Assembly (NCBI RefSeq): GCF_019402665.1
Contig: NZ_VSST01000013.1
Location: 1 to 64,000 of the forward strand
Source: Bradyrhizobium canariense
GTDB lineage: Bacteria > Pseudomonadota > Alphaproteobacteria > Rhizobiales > Xanthobacteraceae
Direction: 5' to 3'
DNA length: 64,000 nt
Translations under genes and position numbers: made by a program
Notes under the pieces: generated by a model
Database searches by the model: none
Told to the model about the DNA's origin: nothing
Seen by the model: the letters and a program-made list of their open reading frames with translations, nothing else
In this document: one piece after another, positions 16,612 through 24,148 of the stretch
How positions within the stretch are numbered: the stretch's first letter is position 1
How the letters are laid out: the number at the start of each line of letters is the position of its first letter

Positions 16612-17475
16612 CTAGTGGTCAAGCGCGCTGGTCAGGGCCTTTATATTGTGCCTGACCATATCAATGTAAGTGGGTGCAGGCCCCTTTTCGCCGGTCAAAC
16701 CGTCCGAAATCAGGGTCCCGCCGACTTTTGAGCCGGTCTCCGCCGCGATCCGCCGGATCAGCCGGTCGTCGCTGATATTTTCCAGGAACACGGCTGGGAT
16801 TTTCTGGGCCTTGATCTGGCCGATGATGGTGGCGATGTCCCGCGCGCTGGGCTCGGTTTCCGTGGAGACGCCGAGCGGCGCGATGAATTGGACGCCGTAT
16901 TCGGCGGCGAAATAGCCGAAGGCGTCATGGGTCGAGATCACCTTGCGCCGCTCCTGCGGGATTTTGGCCACGGCATCGCGGACCTCGCGGTCAAGCGTTT
17001 CGAGCTTTTCCAGATAGGCCTTGGCCTGGGCGCGGAAGAGCTCCGCGTCATCAGGGTCGGCCGCGGCCAGCGCATTGGCGATGTCGGTGACGTAGATTTT
17101 GGCGTTGGGAACGGACTGCCAGCCATGCGGGTCGGCGGCCGAACCGAGCTTGAGCGGCGCGATGCCGGCGCTCGCGGTGATCACCTGCGCCTTGGATCCG
17201 GAGGACTGCACGAGGCGCGGCAGCCAGCCCTCGAGACCAAGGCCGTTGACGATGACCAGCTTTGCGTCCGCGATCCGCTTCGCATCGCTGGGCGCGGGCG
17301 TGTAGACGTGGACGTCGCTGTCGGCCCCGACCAGCGTCGTCAGATTGATCCGGTCGCCGCCGACATTACGGACGAAATCGGCGAGGATCGAGAAGCTCGC
17401 GACGACCTTCAGCTGCTCCGCAGCGTGCAGCGGCGAGGCGATCAGCAAGAGCACACAAAGCAGGATGCGCCGCAT
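16612..17475 (-). CDS. znuA: Zinc ABC transporter, substrate-binding protein
   Basis: A 287-residue cluster A-I binding protein with signal peptide (about 1-18). Four candidate metal ligands are visible: His56 (HVYTPAPSD), His117 (DPHGW), His183 (THDAFGYF) and Asp258 (ISDG), a three-His/one-Asp site as in zinc binders such as AztC. The long His-rich loop of enteric ZnuA is missing. That role may be carried by the His-rich protein encoded at the head of the operon. The ATG at 17475 is preferred. A GTG at 17484 overlaps the znuB stop and would give a three-residue longer protein. Confidence 0.9.
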   Translation of the reverse strand: MRRILLCVLLLIASPLHAAEQLKVVASFSILADFVRNVGGDRINLTTLVGADSDVHVYTPAPSDAKRIADAKLVIVNGLGLEGWLPRLVQSSGSKAQVITASAGIAPLKLGSAADPHGWQSVPNAKIYVTDIANALAAADPDDAELFRAQAKAYLEKLETLDREVRDAVAKIPQERRKVISTHDAFGYFAAEYGVQFIAPLGVSTETEPSARDIATIIGQIKAQKIPAVFLENISDDRLIRRIAAETGSKVGGTLISDGLTGEKGPAPTYIDMVRHNIKALTSALDH

Positions 17476-17480
17476 CGCTG

Positions 17481-18350
17481 TCACGCTTCCAGATGCCGGC
17501 CGGGAAACAGCTGCCTGACGACGCCGCCGACCCGGCCGAACAGGACGGAGACGGTGTAGAGCGCGCTCGCCACCAGAATGATCGCAGGGCCCGAGGGCAC
17601 ACGGGTCTGGAACGACAGCACAAGACCTGCATAGCCGGAGACGGCGGCAGCGACGACCGCGATGCAGATCATGACGGTGAGATCGCGCGACCAGAACCGC
17701 GCGATGCCGGCCGGCAGGATCATCAGGCCGACCGCGAGCAGCGTGCCGAGCGCCTGAAAGCCGTTGACGAGGTTGATCACGACCAGCGCAAGGAAAGCGA
17801 GATGCGCAGGCCCGCCAGCCCGGCTCACGGTGCGCAAGAACAAGGGATCGACGCTCTCGATCACCAGCGGGCGATAGATCACGGCGAGCACCAGCAGCGT
17901 CACCGTGGCGTTGAAGGCGACGACCAGCAGCGTCTGATCGTCCATCGCGAGGATATTGCCGAACAGCACGTGCAGCAGGTCGATATTGGTGCCCTTGATC
18001 GAGACGATGGTCACGCCCAGTGCCAGCGAGGCCAGATAGAAGGTCGCGAGCGAGGCATCCTCCTTCAACCCGGTCGAGCGTGCGACGAGGCCTGCGAGGA
18101 TCGCGACGGCAAAACCCGCGATCAGGCCGCCGGCCGTCATCGCGAACAGGTTGAGACCGGAAAGCAGGAAACCGACAGCGGCGCCGGGGAGGATGGCATG
18201 CGCCATGGCGTCGCCGACCAGGCTCATTCGCCGCAACATCAGGAACACGCCGATCGGCGCGCCCGCGAGCGACAGCGCGATGACGGCCGCGAGCGCACGT
18301 CGCATGAACTCGAATTCGGTGAACGGGCCGATCAGCGCGTCATAGAGCAT
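17481..18350 (-). CDS. znuB: Zinc ABC transporter, permease
   Basis: A 289-residue inner-membrane permease of the ABC-3 family with about eight helices. Conserved blocks include PIGVFLMLRRMSLVGDAMAHA (about 32-52), the helix segment FGNILAM and the late QALGTLLAVGLMILPAG. It forms the channel for the metal delivered by the upstream-operon ZnuA homologue. The gene begins 6 bp after znuC and its stop codon abuts the znuA start, so the three are one transcription unit. Metal specificity (Zn rather than Mn) is inferred from the Zur-type box and CobW neighbour. Confidence 0.92.
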   Translation of the reverse strand: MLYDALIGPFTEFEFMRRALAAVIALSLAGAPIGVFLMLRRMSLVGDAMAHAILPGAAVGFLLSGLNLFAMTAGGLIAGFAVAILAGLVARSTGLKEDASLATFYLASLALGVTIVSIKGTNIDLLHVLFGNILAMDDQTLLVVAFNATVTLLVLAVIYRPLVIESVDPLFLRTVSRAGGPAHLAFLALVVINLVNGFQALGTLLAVGLMILPAGIARFWSRDLTVMICIAVVAAAVSGYAGLVLSFQTRVPSGPAIILVASALYTVSVLFGRVGGVVRQLFPGRHLEA

Positions 18351-18356
18351 CGGATA

Positions 18357-19112
18357 TCAAGCCGCCCGTGAGCGGGCATCATCGGCCGAGCAGGCGGCGG
18401 CGCTGTCGTCGAAGGCTTCGCACATCCGCATCGCGACCATAAGGTTTTCCGGCGTCAGCACCTCTGCCGTCGGGCCCCACGCCACGGGCCCGCGCGCCAG
18501 CACCAGCGTCTCGCTGAAATGGGTGCGCACCATCTCCATGTCGTGCAGCGCGGCGAGGACGGTGCGGCCCTCGCCATGCCAGTGCTTCACCAGCGCCAGC
18601 AGATCGGCCGTGGTCTTGCTGTCGATGGCGTTGAAGGGCTCGTCCAGCACGATCAGCCGCGCGTCCTGGAGCAGCACGCGCGCAAACAGCACGCGCTGCA
18701 TCTGGCCGCCCGAGAGTGTGCCGATCGGGCGGTTTTCGAAACCGTTGAGACCGACGGAAGCGATCGCGCGGAGGATCTTTTCGCGCGCCGCCTTGCCGAT
18801 GCCGCCGAACAGGCCGGTCCCGCGCCATAGCCCGGTGGCAACGAAGTCCAGCACCGAAATCGGGAAGCTGCGGTCGATCTCCGCACTCTGCGGCAGATAG
18901 GCGATATCGCGGCTGTCGAGCCCGCCGAGATGGATGCTGCCGTCGAGTGGTCTGAGGATGCCGACAATGCCGCGCAGCAGTGTCGACTTGCCGGCCCCGT
19001 TCGGGCCGATCACGGCCAGCAACGCGCCCGGGGCGACCTCACCATTGAGGTGGTGCACGGCCGGGTGACGGTCATAGCCGAGCGTAACGTTGTGGAAATG
19101 CAGCGCCGCCAT
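18357..19112 (-). CDS. znuC: Zinc ABC transporter, ATP-binding protein
   Basis: A 251-residue ABC ATPase: Walker A GPNGAGKST at 36-44, Q-loop YLPQ, signature LSGGQMQR, Walker B LIVLDEP and switch His in AALHDME. The ATG at 19112 begins the family-typical MAALHFHNVTLGY. The frame extends to 19211, but that extension overlaps the His-rich gene and is unlike the family. The last residues contain two Cys near an acidic patch (EAFDDSAAACSADD), an unusual tail for this family. It starts two bases after the stop of the His-rich membrane protein. Confidence 0.92.
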   Translation of the reverse strand: MAALHFHNVTLGYDRHPAVHHLNGEVAPGALLAVIGPNGAGKSTLLRGIVGILRPLDGSIHLGGLDSRDIAYLPQSAEIDRSFPISVLDFVATGLWRGTGLFGGIGKAAREKILRAIASVGLNGFENRPIGTLSGGQMQRVLFARVLLQDARLIVLDEPFNAIDSKTTADLLALVKHWHGEGRTVLAALHDMEMVRTHFSETLVLARGPVAWGPTAEVLTPENLMVAMRMCEAFDDSAAACSADDARSRAA

Positions 19113-19114
19113 GG

Positions 19115-19363
19115 TCACCTCATCGCCAGGAAGACCACGCCCCAGAGCACGGCACAGACCGAGAGCGCGGCCGCGAGGCGGGCGGCCATCGTCATGCGCA
19201 GGATCGACCAATGCGCCGCCTGAGCCGGATGCGGAGAGGCCGCACCATGGATGTGTGCGTGGGTATGATCGTGTCCATGCGAATGCCCGTGGTCACGGGA
19301 ATGATCATGGGAATGGCCATGAGCATGATCGTGATGATGGGCTTGGGACGCGGCGGGAACCAT
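19115..19363 (-). CDS. Small His-rich membrane protein heading the zinc operon
   Basis: An 82-residue protein with a remarkable N-terminus: residues 9-40 are almost entirely His, Asp, Gly and Ser in HxH/HxHxH patterns, followed by a linker and one C-terminal helix (about 58-80). I know no characterised homologue. It could hold zinc at the membrane beside the ZnuCB channel or act as a zinc-responsive regulator of it. It is the first gene behind the Zur-type palindrome, with only 2 bp to znuC. Orientation is uncertain: there is no signal peptide, so an N-in tail anchor is the simplest reading. Confidence 0.75.
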   Translation of the reverse strand: MVPAASQAHHHDHAHGHSHDHSRDHGHSHGHDHTHAHIHGAASPHPAQAAHWSILRMTMAARLAAALSVCAVLWGVVFLAMR

Positions 19364-19368
19364 GCCGA

Positions 19369-19387
19369 AACGTTATATTATAACATT
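19369..19387. promoter_or_regulatory. Zur-type operator
   Basis: GTTATA-T-TATAAC is a perfect 13-base inverted repeat centred at 19378, and one step further out the arms still match at 8 of 9 positions. This agrees with the AT-rich palindrome bound by alphaproteobacterial Zur. It is only a few bases upstream of the ATG at 19363, in a region otherwise rich in GC, and heads the operon 19363 to 14489. No zur gene is in the window. Confidence 0.75.
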
Positions 19388-19407
19388 ACCTCTGTCCACG
19401 CCGGGCT

Positions 19408-19908
19408 CTAGGGCTTCCCGATCACCATGGCGATGGCGGCGGCGACGAACGGGAACGGCACCGAAACCGCACAGCGGAACCAGACGAAACGGGCCGGCAT
19501 GAACGGAATTTCCCACAAAATCACCCGCTGGAAGGCAAACAGCGCCCAAGCGACGACATAGGCGACCACCTGCGGTACCCCACCGCCCGATTTCAGCGCC
19601 ACCGTACCGATCGAGAACCCGATCACCGGGCCGCCGGGGGTCGCGGCCCCGGCGACCACGGCAGTCGCGACCCCGAGCCAACCGCTGTCCGGGCCGAGCC
19701 AGCCGCTGATCACCTCCTGCGGGATGATGGCGGCGATGTAGCCGGAGCCGATCACCCCCAGCGCGATCCGGGGCACGATGTTGATGAAGTCCATGGAGCC
19801 TTCGCGCAGCGAGGCCTTGAACACCGGTGGGCCGCGGCGAAAGGCGATCAGGCCGACGCCGAACACCGAGCCCCACAACAGGATGTCGATTAGAAGCGCG
19901 GCGCTCAA
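19408..19908 (-). CDS. Half-size permease, second of a pair
   Basis: A 166-residue membrane protein with about four to five helices and a central PGGPVIGF motif in AGAATPGGPVIGFSIG. It resembles one half of the two-repeat permeases of the COG0701/ArsP (DUF318) type. The preceding gene encodes a similar half. The start is a TTG at 19908 that overlaps the upstream TGA (TTGA). No ATG is suitably placed, and the frame upstream of it is not permease-like. The two halves probably form a heterodimer. The substrate is unknown, and the zinc operon adjacent on the same strand is only suggestive. Confidence 0.75.
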   Translation of the reverse strand: MSAALLIDILLWGSVFGVGLIAFRRGPPVFKASLREGSMDFINIVPRIALGVIGSGYIAAIIPQEVISGWLGPDSGWLGVATAVVAGAATPGGPVIGFSIGTVALKSGGGVPQVVAYVVAWALFAFQRVILWEIPFMPARFVWFRCAVSVPFPFVAAAIAMVIGKP

Positions 19909-20516
19909 TTCTCGTCGTCCTTCAGGGCTGGCTTCGGATAGAGCCGGACATAGACGAAGCGGCCGAGCGCGCCTGCGAGCACCGGCAACGGCAGCGAGAT
20001 GACGATGCGCCACAGCGTGAAGTCGGTACCCATGATCGGGATTTCCCAAGCCACCGCCCGGCCATAGCCGATCAAGGTCCAGCTCACGACCATGGCGATG
20101 GTGGCACCGAAATCGGCACCGACCGCCAGCAGCGCACTCGCCACGGGATAGGCGGTGAAGGGACCGCCGGGCAGGATCGCGCCGAAGGCAGTGCCGATCA
20201 GAAGGCCTTTCAGGCCCGATTTCGGCCCGAGCGCGCGCGAGACTTTTTCGTGCGGCAGGATTTCCGAGATGAAGGCGCCGAGCAGGCACCCGGCCAGCAC
20301 GCGCGGCAGGATGCCGCCGAACAGCGAGAGATCGTGGGTCAGGATCTCGAGAACACCGTCGGTGCCGTCACGCCGCCAGACCAGACCCGCGCTCACCGCC
20401 ACCAGCGCTGCGATGATGATGGTCGACCAGCCGATCGGCTTGCGCACGCGCCCCGGCCGTGGCTCGGAGTCCGCGTCCTCGGCGGGCGCCGGGTCTTTCG
20501 GGGAGGGTTCTGACAA
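19905..20516 (-). CDS. Half-size permease, first of a pair
   Basis: A 203-residue protein: an acidic, Pro-rich cytoplasmic N-terminus (about 1-28), then hydrophobic helices with the motif ILPGGPFTAYPVASALL near 115-131, a Pro-Gly-Gly-Pro site matching the one in the second half. In COG0701-type permeases two such repeats lie in one chain of over 300 residues. Here they are separate genes joined by a TTGA stop-start overlap. It ends KPALKDDEN. Function is inferred only from fold class: metal, metalloid or organic-acid export are all possible. Confidence 0.75.
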   Translation of the reverse strand: MSEPSPKDPAPAEDADSEPRPGRVRKPIGWSTIIIAALVAVSAGLVWRRDGTDGVLEILTHDLSLFGGILPRVLAGCLLGAFISEILPHEKVSRALGPKSGLKGLLIGTAFGAILPGGPFTAYPVASALLAVGADFGATIAMVVSWTLIGYGRAVAWEIPIMGTDFTLWRIVISLPLPVLAGALGRFVYVRLYPKPALKDDEN

Positions 20517-20642
20517 CGGGCGCGTTCGGCTCGAGGGTGATGCCCGTCCTGATTAAGGGCGCCGCAGATGCGATGCAAACAGTACGATGACGGGAGCGAT
20601 GCGCACCTCGCGCAGGGCCATGCGGGGCCGAATTCCGCACAG

Positions 20643-20672
20643 CAAAAAGGCGGCCGCACGTGCGACCGCCTT
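20643..20672 (-). terminator. Rho-independent terminator of sodB
   Basis: Read on the minus strand, AAGGCGG and CCGCCTT enclose an inner GCACGTGC palindrome, followed directly by TTTTT. It is about 100 bp beyond the sodB stop, past a dispersed repeat, and is the clearest classical terminator in the window. Confidence 0.75.
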
Positions 20673-20683
20673 CCGTTGTTTCC

Positions 20684-20760
20684 GTCATTCCGGGGCGGCG
20701 AAGCCGAACCCGGAATCTCGAGATTCCGGGTCTGGTGCTAGCGCACCATCCCGGAATGGT
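20684..20760. repeat. Palindromic repeat downstream of sodB
   Basis: GTCATTCCGGGGCGGCG at the left and CATCCCGGAATGG at the right are near-inverted, with a second inner hairpin GGAATCTCGAGATTCC. Same family as the units at 13269, 45711, 57518 and 58447. Confidence 0.75.
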
Positions 20761-20771
20761 GGCGTAAAATC

Positions 20772-21368
20772 TTACGCCTTGTCGAACAGGGACTCGACGT
20801 ATTCCCAGTTCACGAGGTTCTCGACGAACGCCTTGAGATAGTCCGGACGGCGGTTGCGATAGTCGATGTAGTAGGAGTGCTCCCAGACGTCGCAGCCGAG
20901 GATCGGGGTGGCGCCGTGCACCAGCGGATTCTCGCCGTTCGGGGTCTTGGATATCTCGAGCTTGCCGTTCTTGACTTGGAGCCAGCACCAGCCGGAGCCG
21001 AACTGGCCGACGCCGGCCGCCTGGAAGTCGGTCTTGAACTTCTCGAAGCCGCCGAGATCCTCGTTGATCTTCTTCTCGATCTTGCCCGGCAGCTTGGTGC
21101 CGCCGCCATTGGGCTTCATCCAGCTCCAGAAATGGATGTGGTTGTAGTGCTGGCCGGCATTGTTGAACACCGCGGGGTTCTTGCCGAACGAGCCCTTGAC
21201 GATCTCCTCAAGGGACTTGCCTTCCCATTCGGTGCCCTTGAGCGCGTTGTTGCCGTTGGTGACATAGGCCTGATGATGCTTGTCGTGGTGGAATTCGAGC
21301 GTTTCCTTCGACATGAATTGCCCGAGGGCGTCATAGGCGTAGGGGAGTGGGGGCAGCGTAAAGGTCAT
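20772..21368 (-). CDS. sodB: Superoxide dismutase, Fe type
   Basis: A 198-residue enzyme that converts superoxide to peroxide and oxygen. Metal ligands are recognisable as His27, His77, Asp160 and His164 (DVWEHSYY). A Gln in the NNAGQ segment near residue 73, where Mn enzymes have Gly, favours iron or a cambialistic metal. There is no signal peptide, so it is cytoplasmic. A perfect EcfG promoter (GGAAC-N17-CGTT) ends 36 bp upstream of the ATG, which ties the gene to the general stress response encoded at 40-42 kb. A terminator follows the gene. Confidence 0.95.
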   Translation of the reverse strand: MTFTLPPLPYAYDALGQFMSKETLEFHHDKHHQAYVTNGNNALKGTEWEGKSLEEIVKGSFGKNPAVFNNAGQHYNHIHFWSWMKPNGGGTKLPGKIEKKINEDLGGFEKFKTDFQAAGVGQFGSGWCWLQVKNGKLEISKTPNGENPLVHGATPILGCDVWEHSYYIDYRNRRPDYLKAFVENLVNWEYVESLFDKA

Positions 21369-21403
21369 GGGTGTTGTCCGCGACTGATGGGGGAACGAGA
21401 CTT

Positions 21404-21429
21404 AACGGTCACCCCTTATAGAAGGTTCC
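21404..21429 (-). promoter_or_regulatory. EcfG-type promoter of sodB
   Basis: On the minus strand GGAAC (21429-21425) and CGTT (21407-21404) are exactly 17 bases apart, matching the EcfG consensus. The expected start near 21397 gives a 5' leader of about 30 bases. It lies in an otherwise gene-free stretch between sodB and a divergent acetyltransferase gene. Confidence 0.7.
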
Positions 21430-21606
21430 GTGGCCGTTAAATACCGCGAATTTTCCAGAAGGCATGGTGCGGCGGCTTGGCCGGATTGCATAAAATCGTC
21501 GCAAGGATGTCGGTCGTTTCAACCGGGCCGTAAAATATCGTTGCCTTTGAGGTGCTTATGGCAGAACGAAACGCACCCACGGCGCGGAGATGCGAAAGAG
21601 AGAGCG

Positions 21607-22134
21607 ATGAGCATCGAGATCGACATTTTGAACGGCGACGCCTCATGGCCGATCGCACAGCCCCTGCTCAGCGCCGTCTGGGGACGCGACGCCGTCGAGA
21701 AGCCCTCCTGGGCTCACGTCAAATGGGCCAATGCCGATTTGCGCGTGCTGATCGAGACGCCCGAGGATGGTCTCGTCTGCCATGTCGGCATCTATTTCCG
21801 CACCGTCACCTGGAACGGGCAGAAGGTTCACATCGGCGGCATCGGCGGCGTCTGCACGCGGGAGGACCGGCGCGGCCGCGGCTATGCCACCATGGCGATC
21901 GACGCCGCGCTGCATACCATGCGTGCCAACGAGGCGGTCCGCTTCGCGCTGCTGTTCTGCGAGCCGCACAATGTCGCGTTCTACCAGAACCGCAGCTGGC
22001 TCCCCTTCAAGGGCGAGGTCTATTGCGAGCAGCCGGAGGGGCGGATCCGCTTCACCCACATGGCGCCCTATGTCTGCAACATCGTCAGCGCGCCGACGCT
22101 GGGCACCATCGACCTCTGCGGCCTGCCCTGGTGA
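21607..22134 (+). CDS. GNAT family acetyltransferase
   Basis: A 175-residue acyltransferase. The core acetyl-CoA segment is GGIGGVCTREDRRGRGYATMAI at about 76-97 (given here in two halves by its key residues: V..R..RGRGYA), followed by the FCEPHNVAFYQNRSW helix. Substrate is unknown. The ATG at 21607 has GAGAGAG ahead and begins the family-like MSIEIDIL. The frame extends to 21430 without support. The enzyme class is related in fold to the nodulation acyltransferase NodA, but sequence blocks of NodA are not present. Confidence 0.8.
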   Translation: MSIEIDILNGDASWPIAQPLLSAVWGRDAVEKPSWAHVKWANADLRVLIETPEDGLVCHVGIYFRTVTWNGQKVHIGGIGGVCTREDRRGRGYATMAIDAALHTMRANEAVRFALLFCEPHNVAFYQNRSWLPFKGEVYCEQPEGRIRFTHMAPYVCNIVSAPTLGTIDLCGLPW

Positions 22135-22216
22135 GCCCTGCGTGAAGCGAGGCTGGCGCCGGCGCCGCACGCCATATAATATGTCGGTCATCATCCAATA
22201 TTCCGCGCGGTGACAC

Positions 22217-23602
22217 ATGACGATCGACGCCTCGATAGACGCCGTGCCGCCGCCTGCCCCGGTCGCCTCCCCCATCGCCGGCTTGCTGACGGCACCGATC
22301 CTGCCCACACTGCTGCGGCTTGCGATCCCCAACATGATCGCGATGGTCGGCAGCACGCTGGTTGCGGTCGCCGAGACCTCCTATATCGGCCGGCTCGGCA
22401 CCATCCCGCTCGCAGCGATCGCGCTGGCGTTTCCGTTCGCCATGCTGACGCAGATGATGAGCGCGGGCGCGATGGGCGGCGGCGTCTCGTCTGCGATCAG
22501 CCGCGCGCTCGGCGCAGGCGACCGGACCCGTGCGGCGACGCTGGCGCTGCATGCCGCCATCATCGGCCTCTGCGGCGGGCTTTTCTTCACGGTGACGATG
22601 CTCGTCTTCGGCCGCTCGTTCTTTACGCTGCTGGGCGGGCGCGAGCGCGTGCTCGAGGAAGCCAGCGGCTATTCGCAAATGCTGTTCTCCGGCGCGGTCG
22701 CGATCTGGCTCGTCAACACGTTGGCCTCGGTGATCCGCGGCACCGGCGACATGCGTCTGCCCTCGATGGCGCTGATCGGGACGAGCGTGCTCCAGATCGC
22801 GCTCGGCGGCACGCTGGGGCTCGGCCTGTTCGGCGTGCCGCAATTCGGCATGCCCGGCGTCGCCGCCGGTCAGTTGATCGCGTTCACCTGTGCTGCGATC
22901 TTTTTCCTCTGGTATCTCTGGTCCGGCCGCAGCCGGCTGCCGCTGGATTTCCGCGCCTTCCATTTCGATCGCGCGTTGTTCTTCGACATCCTCAAGGTCG
23001 GCGCGGTCGCCTGCCTGTCGCCGCTCCAGACCGTGCTCACCATTTTGATCTTCACCAAGATCCTGGCGACCTTCGGCACCGAGATGTTGGCCGGTTACGG
23101 CATCGGCTCGCGACTGGAATTCTTGCTGATCCCGATCACCTTCGCCTTCGGCATCGCATCGGTGCCGATGGTCGGCATGGCGATGGGCGCCGGACAGGTG
23201 AAACGCGCGCGGCGCGTGGCCTGGACCGCGGCCGCGGCCTCGGGAATTACGGTCGGCCTGATCGGCCTCGTCATCGCGCTCGATCCGTCTCTGTGGGTTT
23301 CGCTCTTCACCAGGGATGCCGGCGTCGCCGCCGCCGCGCACAGCTACTTCCACTGGGCGGGCCCGACCTTTGTGTTCTTCGGCATGGGCGTGTCGCTGTA
23401 TTTCTCCTCGCAAGGCGCGGCGCGGGTCGGCGGTCCCGTGCTCGCCTCCACCGCGCGGCTTCTGATCGTCGCGATCGGGGGCGGCGGCCTCATGTTGGCA
23501 CAGGCTCCAGCCTGGACCCTGTTCGCGCTGGTCGGCGGCGCCATGGCGGTATTCGGGCTGTCGACCGCGGCCTCGGTCGCCTTCGTGCGCTGGGGCAAAT
23601 GA
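22217..23602 (+). CDS. MATE family efflux transporter
   Basis: A 461-residue, twelve-helix multidrug/toxin exporter. The MATE signature is seen in IPNMIAMVGSTLVAVAETSYIGRLG (quoted by its core VGSTLVAVAETSYIG, about 43-57) and repeated in the second half near FGIASVPMVGMAMGAGQ. It uses a sodium or proton gradient to expel organic cations. It stands alone on the plus strand about 80 bp after the GNAT gene. No regulator is adjacent and no ribosome site is distinctive. Large antisense open frames across it are GC artefacts. Confidence 0.92.
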   Translation: MTIDASIDAVPPPAPVASPIAGLLTAPILPTLLRLAIPNMIAMVGSTLVAVAETSYIGRLGTIPLAAIALAFPFAMLTQMMSAGAMGGGVSSAISRALGAGDRTRAATLALHAAIIGLCGGLFFTVTMLVFGRSFFTLLGGRERVLEEASGYSQMLFSGAVAIWLVNTLASVIRGTGDMRLPSMALIGTSVLQIALGGTLGLGLFGVPQFGMPGVAAGQLIAFTCAAIFFLWYLWSGRSRLPLDFRAFHFDRALFFDILKVGAVACLSPLQTVLTILIFTKILATFGTEMLAGYGIGSRLEFLLIPITFAFGIASVPMVGMAMGAGQVKRARRVAWTAAAASGITVGLIGLVIALDPSLWVSLFTRDAGVAAAAHSYFHWAGPTFVFFGMGVSLYFSSQGAARVGGPVLASTARLLIVAIGGGGLMLAQAPAWTLFALVGGAMAVFGLSTAASVAFVRWGK

Positions 23603-23709
23603 GCCCAGGTCGTTGCACGCAGGCAAATAAACCCAGGAATGTGATTCCATCCAGCGTTGCACTATCCTGCTAGGCTGCTATGGAGGCGCTCCACTTCGGG
23701 GCTCTCTCC

Positions 23710-24144
23710 ATGACTTCCAGATTCGCTGCTCTCATCGTCCTTCTGGCTGCGCTCCTCGGCGCGACTGCCGCCCATGCGCAGAGCGCCGACGGGACCTGGC
23801 TGACCCAGGCCGGCGATGCCCGCGTCAAGATCGGCAAATGCGGCAGCGGCATTTGCGGCAATGTCGTCTGGCTGCGTGAACCCCACGACACCGCGACCGG
23901 CCAGCCCGCCACCGACAGCAAGAATCCCAATCCCGCCCTCGCCAGGCGCCCGATGATCGGCTTGCCATTGTTCAGCGGCATGCAGCCTTCCGGGCCGAAC
24001 AAATGGTCGGGCCAGATCTACAATGCCGACGACGGCAGCACCTATGCGAGCAGCGTGACCGTGATATCAGCGGATTCGCTGCGGGTCGAAGGCTGCGTCG
24101 GCGCGCTCTGCGGCGGCGAAACCTGGACGCGGGCGGGGCGCTAG
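23710..24144 (+). CDS. DUF2147 secreted protein
   Basis: A 144-residue protein with a cleavable signal peptide (about 1-23, ending AHAQ) and a DUF2147 domain: DGTWLTQAGDARVKIGKCG, CGNVVWLREPHD, and the late pair EGCVGALCGGETWTR. Four conserved cysteines may form disulfides in the periplasm. Function of the family is unknown. It belongs to a lipocalin/FABP-like small beta-barrel group. The ATG at 23710 puts the signal peptide at the start. An ATG ten codons earlier (23680) is possible but adds residues before the signal. Confidence 0.85.
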   Translation: MTSRFAALIVLLAALLGATAAHAQSADGTWLTQAGDARVKIGKCGSGICGNVVWLREPHDTATGQPATDSKNPNPALARRPMIGLPLFSGMQPSGPNKWSGQIYNADDGSTYASSVTVISADSLRVEGCVGALCGGETWTRAGR

Positions 24145-24148
24145 CGCT

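Noticed and set aside
15550-16731. 393-codon plus-strand frame opposite the CobW-type GTPase
   Set aside because: It mirrors the GTPase codons in high-GC DNA, and its His-like and Val-rich runs come from the antisense of the His-rich loop. The minus-strand gene has clear motifs and an operon context.
21607-22134. NodA-type nodulation acyltransferase
   Set aside because: Size and general fold are similar, but none of the conserved NodA blocks are present and no other nod genes or nod box are near.
22085-23662. 525-codon minus-strand frame across the MATE exporter
   Set aside because: Very high Arg/Asp/Gly/Gln content without domains, exactly antisense to a complete MATE protein.
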